Positions 13,928 to 27,227 of a stretch of 64,000 nt of DNA are shown one piece after another; the stretch's first letter is position 1, and every line of letters starts with the position of its first letter. Under the pieces are notes generated by a model. It was not told where the DNA came from, did not search any database, and saw nothing but the letters and a program-made list of their open reading frames with translations. Origin of the DNA: Henckelia pumila (lineage: Eukaryota; Streptophyta; Magnoliopsida; Lamiales; Gesneriaceae). Both the position numbers and the translations under genes were made by a program. The stretch covers positions 65,805,442-65,869,441 of the forward strand of contig NC_133122.1 in assembly GCF_033568475.1 (NCBI RefSeq), read 5' to 3'.

Positions 13928-16900
13928 TTAAAACGACTCCCTTCTCAGAATGTAATCCACTGCCTCTTCTACAGTGTCAACTACCTGCAAGCAAAAAAGT
14001 AAAAAAAAAAAAAATTTGTCTGAAGTAGGCGAAAGCAATTCATAAGAATTAAGAACCAATTTACCATATCTGCGGGGTATAAGACATGCTTCGTCCCCTT
14101 GAAAACTCCGGTCCTCGTTAAGATAGAAAACCAAGGATGCCCCGCCTGTGAATTGGGAGGGTAAATAACATACCATATCTTCATAGTTGATAATTACTGA
14201 ATTTAGTTGGCTTTGAGAACGTACCTCCTTAGCCCCTCTAATGTCAACTGAAGGGTTGTCCCCGATCATGTACAAGGTTTTGAAAGGACTTTGTTCGATA
14301 CTGTGATGTCTAATAGTAGAACGTTCAACTTGCATGAGTACATTTTCGGCATTCTTGAACACACAAGGATTTGGTTTGCCATAAGATGTATATTGCATAG
14401 CTTTACTGTTGGTACTGCATAGAAATGTCTGGTCAGCTTCTAATATCTTGATCTAAAGTGAATATCTCTAAGTGGATAATGAAAAAGAAATTCTCGAAAT
14501 AGTTCTGTCAAAATATGACGAGTGTATCATCAAAATGTCCAGATGTACTAGAGCTACCTAACCTGTTATAGATAGATTCTAATGCAATTCTGAAAGCGCC
14601 CATCCCAAGACGTTCGGTGGGAAACAAACCCTATCTTTGGTAGCTCTTCATCAGTAAAATTCAATTTAAAATACAAGTAAAATTCAAATTAAAATACAAG
14701 AACTTTAAAACTAGCAGCGAGCAAAACAAACCTGATATGAAAGGTCATCATTTGCAAAATACAATGGTGGTTGGCTTGATCTCTCTTTTCCAGGAAGACC
14801 TCCAGTGCTGAGAATGTCACATAAAACCTGTGGTGCAATGGTCCGTGATAATGATTTAACAGAAACTTTCACAATCAAGCTAATAGGCATCCGTATTACA
14901 TGCAGGGGGAGGGGAGCCCACATGACGAACAAGCTCCTCTTAAAAGCCAAATACAGTCTCTATGTCAGTCCAGAGACCGAGTTAATTAGGATTGGTTTAG
15001 ACGATGATATATCAGTGAGATGCAGCCGTCAACAGGCAAAAAAACATCTGTTAATCCAAACCCCAAGCAAATAACCGGACATAATTTTTGGCGATAGAAT
15101 TATTCTATCTTATGACCGAGTGTAACCCATCTGGATAAGGCAACACCTTTCCAGATAGAAATAAGCAATATTAACATAAAGAAACACCTGGATGTCCCTG
15201 CTCCAATCAACAGAGTCGCTAACAATAAAGACCGCTTTCACTCTCTGTGAACAAGGATCATGTAGCATTGCCTTTTCTTTGGAAGAATATTTATCGTAGC
15301 CAGCTAGTTGGTTCGTCCATTGCTTAAATTGCGATAGTGGATCGATGTTCTCGAAATATGCAGCATATTGATCTATGGAGATAACATTTCTGAAAATTAA
15401 AGACAAAAAACCAATCAGAAGAACAGTGGCCAGGCTAAAAAAAGGTGCAAAAATAGATAAAGAAAATGAAGAAAAGAAAGAGAATAAGAGAAGGATAATT
15501 TACTTGAAACCATACTCAGACATCACTGCTGCAGGTTCTCCTTTTCCGACAGCAATAGTGAGTTCATTCTCAAACCTGCATAAGAGGAAAGATGATTCAC
15601 TGAACTGCGAATGACTTTTGATCTTGAGGACTCCAACTCCTATTGCAAGTTTTTATTAATAAGCACGGATAACATATCAAAGAAGAATTCTGACTTCCAT
15701 GCTGCAACATTATAATATGTAGCACCTCCATTGTTTACATATTAAAATAGAAGTCAGACAAACTATATATCTTTACCAAATGTCGGGAAAATTAATGGCT
15801 TAAATCTTCTGGCCAGACCCCAGTAGTTAAGAAGGAACCCAAGCCAAAAAGATATCCAGACAAACTTCTCAAGGAGGATAGATCCATTTTGCAGGAAAAA
15901 ATGGTCCTATTACGTGCAACTATATCTTCGCTTCTACAGAATTTTGAGTATAGCCAAATGCCAATAATTTTGTTTGGGAGGAAAAAAATGGTTACAAATT
16001 AGAGAAGAACATTGCTTTGTGATTTATGTGTTATTACTTACTAGCAAGCATTCGAAGAATTCTTCCCTATCTTATCCAGTTATCCTTAGTATCCCCTACA
16101 CTTGTCAAGTTACATGTTTGATCCATCCACAAATTTTAGATTTTTTGTTTCCTTCAACCGAAGGTAAAGATAGCATTTGCCAGCTTAAACTGTTTAGTGT
16201 TTAAATATAATAAAATCTTTTGATTTGCGAAAATCTCAATCATTTTACATTTTTGGAGTGTAGATTCTGCCTAGATGGAACTGGTGAGAACAGCAGCAGT
16301 TTTAACAATAGCTGAGTGACTTTGTAAAAAAGGATGATCAATTTTACCCAGATAGTGCTGACAAAATGTTTTCCTATCATGAATCAACATCATGAGCCAA
16401 ATACGTCTAAACCCTGCAGTAAAAACAGAATACCTCGGCACTAGATTCTTGAAAGGTGAATGTCCTTGAATAACCTACACTCATAGAGTGCCAGGAGTTG
16501 GTTAATGTCAAATCAATCAAATTTTTTGAAATTTAGAGGTGATAGATGAGGTATCACCCATTACATCAGTTAGATAAAGACAACAAAATGGAAAAGATGA
16601 AAGATCAGTTTGTAAAACCTGTGCAGGCAGAACATGGACACTCAATAATTTGGTCAACTCTGTTGCTCTTTTAGATTCGGGAACACCACCTCCTGTTTGT
16701 AAGAATGTGCAAGTCCTCGGATCATATTTTTATGACATGGTCATGTAATACCAAACATATCAAAACACTAAAATGTGAAGCTGGTTGAGAAGCAGTTTTG
16801 GATAAAGCAATGGTTCGATAAATATATAGAGATAATATGGCCGATTTTAAATTGTTTTATATCCAGACTTCATGTTTTCAAGAGAACTTCAGCAGAAATT

Positions 16901-18667
16901 GAAGTTAGAGTTTGAATTAAAAAGGTTAGGTAATGAACAAAAGCATAACACAGCACATCAAACTATAAAGCACGATACGTATTAAAAGCCCAAAACATGA
17001 ACTCTTCTCATGTTTGTAGATTGGAAAAACTCAAAGAAGGAATGCAATACCACCAAGTTTGTCGAACATATCATAACATACCATCAATTTTTATGATAAA
17101 AAATTCTCCTATCATAAATTCTATGTAAAACATTTAGTTGTGAATGGTAACAATGAAATCCAAATGCAAATTCAATTTGACAGACGACCCTCGTTTCCCA
17201 GCCGGAAAAGCATTTACTTATAAAAAGTACCATAAGGAGAAAAAGAAACCCAAGGTATAGAAGCATACAATATTTAGAATCGATCTGGAACAATGAAAAA
17301 CAAGCTACAAATTTTAATGCTGACGAACTAATACTAACACGGAAAGATGAGTAGGAAGAGACAAGAGAAAAAAGAGAAGGAAAAACACATGCATTGGGCC
17401 TACTTTGTGGAAGGACAACTTACGAATGAACAATTAATAAACAAAGCCCAAAAGTGATACTTTTATAAATATCAAAAATATTTTATTTTTGTTGTTTAAT
17501 GATCTATATTTGTAGATTCTTTTTATATCAATGTAAATAAAACTATACATTTGCATACTATTTACAAATATATATAGTTTTTAATGTTAGTTATTCTATT
17601 AATTTTACTTAATATATCACTTTGTATCTTACAAAGAATGTAAAACATAATTGCTAATATCCTTTTGAATCATTCCAACAATAAAAAAAACTTCTAACTA
17701 TTTCTTCTAAACAGCCACCAATTTGCTTTTCTCATAAAAAATATTTACAATGCCCAGGTAGTCGATTCTTCATTTGTTTTTCAAAGAAAAAAAATTTGTT
17801 AACCAAGAACAAAAACACTTTTCTTCCACAGTTACCAAGTATGCATATCATCAGAAGAAGCATCTCTTGAAGTTGAACAAACACTTACTTCTGGAGATGA
17901 GAGGTAACAATTAAAGAAGAAGCCAATATCCCACTATATTAGAAAGGGAAGATTGTGATAAACTAAATTATGATAACGATAACAACAACCTTCGAATAAA
18001 TAGACAAACACTAACAAAATCTATCTAGCAAGAAGGAATCAATACGTGAACCACTCACCGTTAGTTAAGAAGACATAGGGGATTCTCAAGCCACCTGCCA
18101 TCAGAATAACAATAGCTCCGAGTTAAACGACATACGAATTGTTCCAAATAGTTTCATAATTTCAATCAGAAGCATATCAAGGCCCCAAACATGATGAGGA
18201 ATTAGTTCATTCATGAAGCTGCTATGCACAGGAATTCTTTGAGGATTGGCGTGACAAATATTTCTTCAAATTATCCACTAAGAAGCTAAAGCTTCGGGAA
18301 AAAGAAATTTCAGCCAGCAAATCCCCCACCATCATTAGAGAATATACACTAGAAAGAATTACCTCACCAGATGGATCGTAGAGTCTACGTAGAGCATGTG
18401 GAGAGCCACCAATGGGAGTCTCCCCTCGTACAATCACACCATCAATGTCAAATGCGATTCCGAAAGATGCCCTAAAAAGAAAACACTTGACTTTGGGATC
18501 AATTATCAAAAATAAGTTCAAATTCATAGAAATCACGAGAAAAATCCGCACAATTGAGGAGCTTCGGAGTGGATTTGACGCCACGAAAGGGAGCGACTTG
18601 AGGATTTTGAACAGGTTCTGTGACGCGAAGTTGCGGCATTACTCAAGATTTGGAGAAATTTCTTCAT
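13928..18667 (-). CDS. HAD-superfamily hydrolase, HDHD5/CECR5-like
   Basis: Twelve exons on the minus strand: 18667-18537, 18471-18368, 18094-18059, 16692-16619, 16474-16434, 15575-15504, 15389-15188, 14827-14732, 14630-14563, 14414-14225, 14145-14065 and 13984-13928. All introns are GT-AG, phases agree, and the product is 383 aa, normal for the family. HAD motif I is FDIDG (Asp52, Asp54), motif II FLTNG (Thr89), the motif III lysine lies in YGKPNP (Lys288), and motif IV is GDNPSVDIRGA (Asp327, Asp332); all catalytic residues are present, so phosphohydrolase activity is expected. The first 43 residues are basic and Ser-rich with few acids, suggesting an organelle, probably mitochondrial, targeting peptide. 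Substrate unknown. The intron 1 donor (GTGATT) and the exon 9 acceptor, which lacks a pyrimidine tract, are the least certain joins. Confidence 0.92.
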
Positions 18668-19777
18668 CTTCTTCCTTTTCTGTAATCGGAGAGAGCCTCT
18701 CTGACTAAACTCCAAACACCAAAATGAGCATTGTATTAATGAAAAACAGCATTATAATATATATGAATATTAATTATAGATTGTTTATGTATAATTTATT
18801 TTTATTTTTGTATTTTTTAAATAATTAATATTATAGGTTCAAAAAAATAATTAATATTATTATTTTTATTATTAAATTTTATAATTTTTGAAAAAATAAC
18901 ACGAATTGATATAATAGATAAATCATTACCAAAACATTTTACTCTAAAGTATATATTTTATTTAGAAGAGAAATAAAGAAATTTGGAAACAATTCAAATT
19001 TGCTTGGTCATGTTATTGTATTATTATTTTTGTGAAAAAAATTATATAATTATTTTTTAAAAAAGTCTTTTTGCAAAAGATTATGATATTGTAGAAGTCA
19101 TTAAATTTATAAATTGTAAAAAAGTGAAAAAAAATCAGAAATTGGTAGTGTTTGAAAACAAAAATGAAAATCTAAAAATTAAAGTTAGATAGTATTTGAT
19201 AAATAAGTGATTATAGTGGTTTTAGCACTGATTTTTTTTATTAGAATCACTTTTGGAAAATCATAATCATTACTAGCTTTTGGATTTCAATTAAGTTAAA
19301 CACAAATTAACATATAATCCAGGTTTAAGAATCACATAAAAGTGATTTTTTAAAACCAAAATCTAACAATAACCCTAAATCGGGTATGAGATTTTTAAAG
19401 GGTGAGGAAAGAAAATTTTTTATTATATTTTTTTAGGGCTTCACTTTGGTTTAGTTGTTGGTTCATTTGTGTTGGACATATTGATTATTAGTGAATTATG
19501 GATGAATGTGTCAAGTAGAGTTTTTTCACGAATTCATGTATATATTACTTGTTGTCTACTTGTCTTGCCGTTATTGGATTAATCTTTGTATTTTTCGTAA
19601 AACTCATTGCCGCGGAATATGTTAAGAAATTTTATTTTAAAGCACTAATTTTGTTTTCATTTTTGCTTACATCTTTATTGCATTAAATTAAAATTATTTT
19701 TAGAATTAACTATCCCTGTAATATATGCTATTATCATTAACATACTATTTTAATGACTAATTATTTTGGAAAATTCG
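18668..19777. other. AT-rich intergenic, upstream of HAD gene
   Basis: Holds the presumed promoter of the HAD gene. The leader just before its start codon is purine-rich on the minus strand. Otherwise only AT-rich low-complexity DNA. Confidence 0.5.
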
Positions 19778-19882
19778 ATTTGAGAGAGTTTCTAAGAAGC
19801 ACTTGTCAATTTTTTCTTAACAAAATTTTAAAAATTTTGTTAAGAAAAAACTGAGAAATGCTTTTTAGAAGCTCTCTCAAAC
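19778..19882. mobile_element. Foldback element, 105-bp near-perfect palindrome
   Basis: The left arm opens TTTGAGAGAGTTTCTAAGAA and the right arm closes with its near-complement ending CTCTCTCAAAC; the arms of about 50 bp meet at an A/T-rich centre near 19,828. A transcript would fold into one long hairpin. It looks like a small foldback MITE; no clear target duplication was seen. Confidence 0.75.
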
Positions 19883-22800
19883 ACTATCTAAGTCTCATTC
19901 TTTATCTCAAATCTGATTTTTTACTCAAAAAAATCCTCATTTCCGTTCTAATAGTGCACCCGCGTGCACACACACTTGGGGGGTTTGGGACAGGGTCGGC
20001 AGTGGGGATCGAAATCTCATCCTCACCTCATACCCACTACAAGGAATTTGAATTTTTATCGAACTCAAACCCGATAAACGCTCCCAAGCTAGTAGCCAGG
20101 TGAAATCCTCATCCCTATTTGAAATCTCTGCATTAGTGTCGATCCTACCAAATCCAAATCATCCAACCCAAATCCAAATATTTCAAACATAAGGTTGGAT
20201 TGGAGGATTTGGATTTAACATAAAAGAAGAGTTCGAAATGATTTAATATTATGATGAATTTTAAATCCATCACGATAACTAAAAATTTGCTATGTGAGGG
20301 TTTCAAATATCAAGTGGATTTACCAAACCAAATCAATGTATATTATGTATTTGTTATTATTGATTTTGAATATGTTGATCCAAATGACCAAATGTAATCT
20401 TATTTTGTATTTGACTTTTATGAATCTGGTTTGGGATTTGAGAAATAATTTCTAAGCACGAGTTTCAGAAAACATCCAAGAACACAATTTACATTGAAAT
20501 GTTTAATTTAAATTTGTGCGTAGTGAATCTAAAATTTACTTGAATTTAATTAATCCAAATCCAAATAAATCAAAGATCTGTTCGAATTTTCTCATTCCAA
20601 TTCTATATGTTTGAATTCCAAAGTGCTTATACATACGTATTACATTCTTTTCACTTCCACTTCAAATACATTGAATTTATAATACTGTTCTTTTCACTTT
20701 CATTTCAAATACATTGAATTAATACCGCTTAAAATTAATCCCTGATATATTCAGTTCACCCAAGAGCCAAAATAAGTTTTGAAAAGAAGTCGATCGGCCG
20801 TCTAGTTTTTATATCTACGAGGAATATATCATTTAATTTAATGGATTCAATACAAATTGTTTCTTGGCTCGATATGCCAAAGATCTAGCATTAATATGAT
20901 CACATTTCTTCGATGCAATAATTGCGAAAACATTATTTAATCGAAAACATATTTTGGATATTAATAGTCCTTCAAATAACCAGGGATCATACGATTTTGA
21001 TTAACTGATACCAAAATTGTCCATATTATCTCACGTCATGTCGATAATATATGATACCAATAAATAACGCGATGTCCATTAAAAAAATAGGATGAATATA
21101 AAGAGAACCAACTTATTATCATAAGATGATCAAAATTTGAATAATTAGACGTCGAAACCCAAAAAATATGTAAGTTTACACAACGATTTTGCTAAATTAT
21201 TATTATGATGATGATGTGATATGTATTCAAGATTAATTTCGTTCTTGAATTTTTACAAATCTCAACCGGACAATGATTGTATAAATAAAACAAGCAACTT
21301 GTATTTAATTTTTTTTTTCCTAAAAAAGAATAAAGTATACAATCTGAAATCTAGCTTTGTAGTCAAACAATATAGAGAGACCACACGATCATATCTTAAA
21401 CACAGATTTGAAGTTAATAAACAAAAAAAACAAAAAAAACAAACAAAGGGACACGCCAGACTTACCGAATAACTAGGTTCACACGTATTTACACCAAACG
21501 ATCGTACACATTTTATGTATTTTTTTTGGGTAGGAATATCTTTTTTCTCAGCTTTCTTGTAAGGACAACATGCTAAGTGGACAGCTATTTTTTCCTCGGT
21601 ATCAAAAATTTATATTTTTGCATAATATATATACATAGAATATATTTTTTAATTGGTTTAGCTCGAAATATAATCTTGCAGGTCCTTTTTTATTTTAAAA
21701 AAATTTTCTTCGATTTTTTTTTTCTAGATCACGACTTTTTAATCTGCAAAAAAACACATAGTCCAACATGTGGGATGGAAATGAATGACGATGAATTGAT
21801 GATTAAAAATTGAGTACATGAAATGTATTCAATAGTGGTAAAATTACATCAACACCTTCCGTAAAAATTAAATAATACGAAAATATCTCCAGTGTAAAAT
21901 TAATTACATTTATAATTCTTTGTTTTCTAATCGGGCATAAATTTTAAAGAACCAAGGATATATAAACCTATTAATATTTTTAAGGGTCACGGCGGGCCTA
22001 GTCCAATTACCTCATATAAAGACATATATATATTTTTTTGACGGCATAAATACATAGTTCTAAATGTAGAATAGGGATTTTGAAAAAAAAAATGAAAAGG
22101 TTATCATATCATAATATTTAATTTGTCAAAAAAAATTAAATACCTAAATTTCCTCGTTTTTTTTCTTGGAATTTCCCAATTTTTGGATACTAGAGATTTT
22201 TGTATGTTCTATTATATTTTCTCTCGATATCATGGTGCATGGACAAAAAAAATTAAATATAGTGATGACTGATGATATGGTTGGAAAATAATATACGTTT
22301 ATATCATGATTACAATGATTTACAAAAATATCCCAATTTCGAGATAATTTTGTAATTTCAAACGTACAACATTATACATTAGCATAAATATATATGTTTA
22401 TTGAAAGATTAGAATGAAAGAGAAATTAATTAGGAAATAATTGAAAAGTAAACTTTTTTAAATGGCAGCTTCTTCAAGAAAGGGTCATTTAGTTTAGTGT
22501 CGAAGCTCTTAACACTAGGAGTGGAGAAAATTAGTTTATATATGTGGGAAGAAGCCAATGGGAGACATGGGAATAGTGCCCACGTTCTCATCACATATTC
22601 TTAATATATATTATTTCTTTGTTATCTTTTTTTGTAAAAATAAATAAAAATTTATCTCTCACTCCCTATAATTAAGAATCAAATGACGAGGCTAACGTAC
22701 CCTAACGACATAATGACACAAAACATGGATTTGATGTCTTTAGCAATGTTGTCTTATATCTTAAGATATATATATGTTCATAAAATCATTGGAAGTGGTT

Positions 22801-23530
22801 AATAACATCTTAGTTCATTATATAATCATACCTTATATTCTTAACATCGTTACAATCACTTACAAATACTTAAATATATGATGATTCATGTCCTGATTGA
22901 TAATAATAAAATCCTTAGTTTAGGGATTAGTTAGAATTTATCATTTTAATAAAAAATTTCCTTATCTATGAAGTTGATTAATTCGAATAATTTGTCTCAT
23001 AATTACCTATAGAAATTTAGAAATTTGACTATATGCACGTGGTGCTCGCGTGTGTCTTATTCATTCGGTTTGGACTTTGGACTAATTTCAGAATTTCTCA
23101 TATCATATTATTGCAAGTCCTCGAATTGACTAAGATCGATCCTCTACTAAATTTTCATAAGCAACCTCACACATATATAACAATCTTTTTTTTTTTTTTT
23201 TGAAAACTAACACACATATATATATATATAACAAAAAAAACTATATATCGCGTCTATTTTCAATTTATATCCAAATCATAGTGATAATCATGGCACTTAA
23301 GCTCGATGCACTAGAAAATGGGAAGAAAAACATGATCAAAATTAAATATTCTTGTATAGTACCAACTTAAAATAATTTATTTCCTCCTCTCCTTTATAGT
23401 ACCCCATAAATGGCATTGGCATCCACAGCCTAATTACCCTTTCATTTCAATATTTCTCGAGTCACAAAACACACCATTTTCTTGTGCTATACCCAAACAA
23501 ATCAAGAAAAGTACTCCCCCAAGAACATAC
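19883..23530. other. AT-rich intergenic, upstream of PLATZ gene
   Basis: About 3.6 kb without a supported gene. A weaker inverted arrangement occurs near 20,150-20,220 (CCAAATCCAAATCATCCAACC facing GGTTGGATTGGAGGATTTGG), and a partial direct repeat near 20,650-20,715 (TTCAAATACATTGAATT twice). The last several hundred bases are the presumed PLATZ promoter; I could not fix a TATA box among many AT runs. Confidence 0.5.
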
Positions 23531-24734
23531 ATGATCATGGTAGGTTTTTGCATTTTGTGTACGTGTACAAATCTTTTTTTTTCTTTCTTCTTTGAATGAT
23601 CACTATTTTCATCTACTATGATCTAAATTGAACTCGTATTGTATTCGTTACATGAATTAATTAGGAACGCCATGACAAACCTGCATGGTTGGAATCTCTC
23701 TACGCGCAGAAATTCTTCGCGTCTTGCCCGATTCACGACAGTTCCAAGAAGAACGAGAAGAACATTTGTTGTTTGGATTGTTGCAATAGTATTTGCCCCC
23801 ATTGTGTGGCTTCTCATCGATCCCACAGGCTTCTCCAGATTCGTCGGTACGTGTATCACGAAGTCGTTAGGTTGGAAGATCTTGAGAAGCTGATGGACTG
23901 CTCAAACATTCAGGTTATAATAATATATAGATATTTTTAATTTGCCAAATCTTTTAGAATTTTATATATAAACTTGAGAATATATATGGATCATGAACAA
24001 ATGAACCTTAATTAGCTACGATTTCGTGTCGTTCGCAGGCGTATACCATTAATGCTGCCAAGGTGGTGTTCATCAAGAAAAGACCACAGAATAGGCAGTT
24101 CAAAGGGTCTGGAAACTACTGCACTTCTTGTGATAGGAGCCTCCAAGAACCCTTCATCCATTGCTCCCTTGGTTGCAAGGTATATAACTTCATGTAATAA
24201 TTAATCTCAAATTAAAATTAAGATTCTTTTTTGAATGAATTCATATAATTTGTTATAATTAATAGTCATACAATTTTTTTATAATCCCAAATTAATAGAA
24301 TCAATATGCTAGCTTATATATATATACTTTATTTGGAATATTAATGATTGACCATAATTCCATATGATGGTCAAAATGAGTTTAGTTATATGGAATTTGC
24401 TAAATTTTTTTTTTGTAATCAGGTTGATTATGTCCTTAAACACTACAAGAATCTTTCTCCATTCTTGAAAGTATGCAAAACCCTACAATTGAGTCCAGAT
24501 TTCTTCATTCCTCAAGACATGATGGGGGACGATGATCAGACGATGTACACGACGTTGAGTTCGGACTCGGATTCGGACTCGGATAACGTGAGCTTCTCTT
24601 GCACTGAGCTTGTGAGGAAGAAGAGGAGTGGATTATATGTGTGTGGAAGATTGGCTAACAAAGTATCAGACGAGGACATGGCCACAAGCATGAGTAGGAG
24701 GAAAGGCATTCCTCGTAGGTCACCTTTGTGTTAG
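23531..24734 (+). CDS. PLATZ-family zinc-dependent DNA-binding protein
   Basis: Four exons: 23531-23539, 23665-23913, 24039-24179 and 24423-24734, all phase 0 with GT-AG introns; the product is 236 aa, typical for PLATZ. The first exon holds only three codons (MIM). The PLATZ domain follows directly (PAWLESLYAQKFF), with zinc-binding groups near residues 24-55 (C-x2-H, then a cluster in NICCLDCCNSICPHC) and a second Cys cluster in the third exon (NYCTSCDRS and HCSLGCK). The C-terminus has an acidic Ser/Asp repeat (SDSDSDSD) and the conserved family tail RKKRSGLYVCG...SRRKGIPRRSPLC. PLATZ proteins bind A/T-rich DNA and act as nuclear, mostly repressive, regulators in growth and stress. All key residues are intact. 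Confidence 0.95.
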
Positions 24735-25316
24735 AATCAAAATATGATATATATTTAATCATTTTTATATTTATTTTTCTTAAAGAAATCTTGTTCAGTT
24801 TCTTGAGACTCCTTTTTTTAAGTTTATTATTATTATTAATCATATTGGTCGGGTGTTTTGTCTTAATGGCATCACGTGCTTCCCAGTTCCCAAGTTGAGG
24901 TGTGTACATTTCTTGATTTTTTTTTCCCGAATATAATATAATTTCAACTATATAGTACTGTTGAAAGAGGTGATTATTCAAAGAAATTAAGAAAGAAAAA
25001 AAGAGGTCATTCTTTAGAATTTATAATAATTTTATGGCTTCCAAATGTAATTGAACTATATATTTAGTATTATGTAACACGAAAATTTTCTAACGCTTCG
25101 TGATCAATTTTCTAGCTATATGTTATGTGATTGTGCACATGCACACAATTTTTCAAAAAGAAAGTTGTAATATTTGTTCGGCCGGTATGTTTTTTTTTTT
25201 TTTTTTTTTCAGTAACCTTGGTCTCCGCTGTTGAATTTCGGTTTTAATCATCTATATCTTTTAAAATCTTGCAAGTTTAGTATTTATCATCTAGTATGTT
25301 TAACTGTTTAAGTGAC
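24735..25316. other. Intergenic after PLATZ
   Basis: Contains the PLATZ 3' untranslated region and a T-run of about 20 bases at 25,191-25,210. No other feature seen before the LTR insertion. Confidence 0.55.
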
Positions 25317-25659
25317 GGTGTTGTTGAAAAAATTGTTTGGACAAGTTGGATTGGTTGAATGAGATTGATATTTACTGTCCCACATTGGTAAAATGTGGGA
25401 ATAGATGACATTATATATATCCTAAGTTGTGACAAGAGGTTGGGCCCCCAGGGGTATCCATGTTTGTTAAGGGGAGTGGACCTAGACTATGCTAGGTTCG
25501 AACCATTAGCCACACGCGTGCCGCCGTCTGGACCGGACATGGGCATGGGCTGGACTTTAACATGATATAACTTTTTTGGATAAATGAAGCGGTCGCGACC
25601 TTTTGGTCCGAACCAGTGCGTCATTTCGGCTAAACAGGTGCGTCTCTTCAGACCGAACC

Positions 25660-27126
25660 TGTAGTAACCCAGATTTCATTTTAAGATAATAATATGATAA
25701 TCATGATTAAGGGTATAGTCTAAACTGCTGAACTGATGAGCAGCTAGGGAAACATGAGCAGCTAGGGAATATGAGCAGCTAGGGAAACATGAGCAGCTAG
25801 GGATTATACAGCTAGAGATTCTACAACTAGGGAATTCTGCTGTTAGTCTGTTAGGGAATTTCGTTACTAAGGAAGTTTGAAAAGCTGCTAGGGAATCCCG
25901 AACTGCTATTAAGGAATCCCGACCTGCTGCTAGGGAATCCCGAACTGCTATTAGGGAAGCCCGAACCCGCCAGGATAGGCAGACAGGTGTGTGGACGCTT
26001 GCATGAATGACAGTTGGCGCCTAAGCATGAGCTGTCAATAATGGAAGTGACTCAGCTCAAGCATCTGATACGTGGCGTGCTTATAGGAGCTCGGACGTCT
26101 CGACGTCAGCTCAAGAATCCCGATCACCCCAAATATTTGTCTATAAATAGGAGCTGGGGATTCAGTTATTTTTCACATCACTTCCATCTCACTTCATATC
26201 TTTGCCCGGAAAAGAGTAGCTCGGGAGCTCGGAAAAGAGTAGCTCGGGAATTTTGGAAGGAATAGCTCGGGAAGGAAGAGCTCGGGGTCGGACCAAGAGA
26301 CCAGTTTGGGTCAAGCTTGAGACCAGGTCAGGTCGGGAGTTGACCTAGGACACCTAGGGGTTGTCTTTTTCCAGCTTATTCAGACTTCGGTGTTAAGTAC
26401 GTACACATTGACTGAGATTGCCAGCGAGTATACATGTTTATATATTGCATTTATTTGGCATTATTATATGGCATGATGTATGATTTACCGTTTTCCATAT
26501 TCATATGTCATGTGCATATACACGTTGAGCCTATACCTTGTTATACCTGATTATAGAGCCGCTCAGCTCTATACTCGATAGTCTGTCACTGAGAGTACCG
26601 CAACGGCGGGGGCATTTATGTCTGTCTACTCTGGTGTACTAGACGAGTGTGGTTGCACCCAGAGGTTGATCCGTGCGGTGGCAGCACTCATGTGGCGCCG
26701 GTACTGAGCATGACTTTTCGGATGACCCTTTACCAGTCATCATGTTGCATGCATTATATACATATGTTTACTCATGTCTATGTACTGGGCGTTAGCGCTC
26801 ACGTCCTAGTTGTTATCTTGGACACCCTATTCCACGGGGCAGGTCGCAGGATGGACGGAGCTGGTAGTTCAAGGCAGGACTAGGGATCAGGGGCCTTGAA
26901 GAGTTAGTTATGCAGCAGGATTCGATATAGCTGTATAATGTTTACTTTTAAGAATTTCGATATGTTTGTATCACTACAGATTTAAGCCTGGATTTTATTA
27001 CTAAGCTGATATGTAAATTATGGTTATGTTTAACCACGTTTTACTCTGCTAAGTATTTTGCTGTATTAAGTTTAATGCATGCTATTAGTTGCCAGTTAGT
27101 AGGTGATTCCATGCAGGGTCACTACA
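25660..27126 (+). repeat. 5' LTR of the gypsy element
   Basis: It is 1,467 bp. The promoter TATA box is CTATAAATAG at 26,141-26,150. Near its start it carries an extra copy of an 18-bp unit (GAGCAGCTAGGGAAACAT type) compared with the 3' LTR, which explains the 18-bp length difference. A frame at 26,647-26,883 recurs in both LTRs, but has no domain and is treated as non-coding. Confidence 0.95.
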
Positions 27127-27130
27127 TTTT

Positions 27131-27145
27131 TGGTATCAGAGCATG
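27131..27145 (+). other. Primer binding site (tRNA-iMet)
   Basis: TGGTATCAGAGCATG lies 4 bp after the 5' LTR and matches the usual complement of the 3' end of plant initiator tRNA-Met. Confidence 0.9.
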
Positions 27146-27227
27146 CATAGATTTTGGGATTAGTACTTGAGATTTAGTCTAGTAATTCTTGCGCATTAGG
27201 ATTTTAATGTGCAATTCTTTTCAGGAT

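Noticed and set aside
25490..25505. GGTTCGAACC-like tRNA T-arm
   Set aside because: No acceptor or anticodon stem around it; it lies in an LTR.
26647..26883. Open frame of 78 codons, repeated at 32,772-33,008
   Set aside because: Present only because both LTRs of the gypsy element are nearly identical; no domain, no separate gene.
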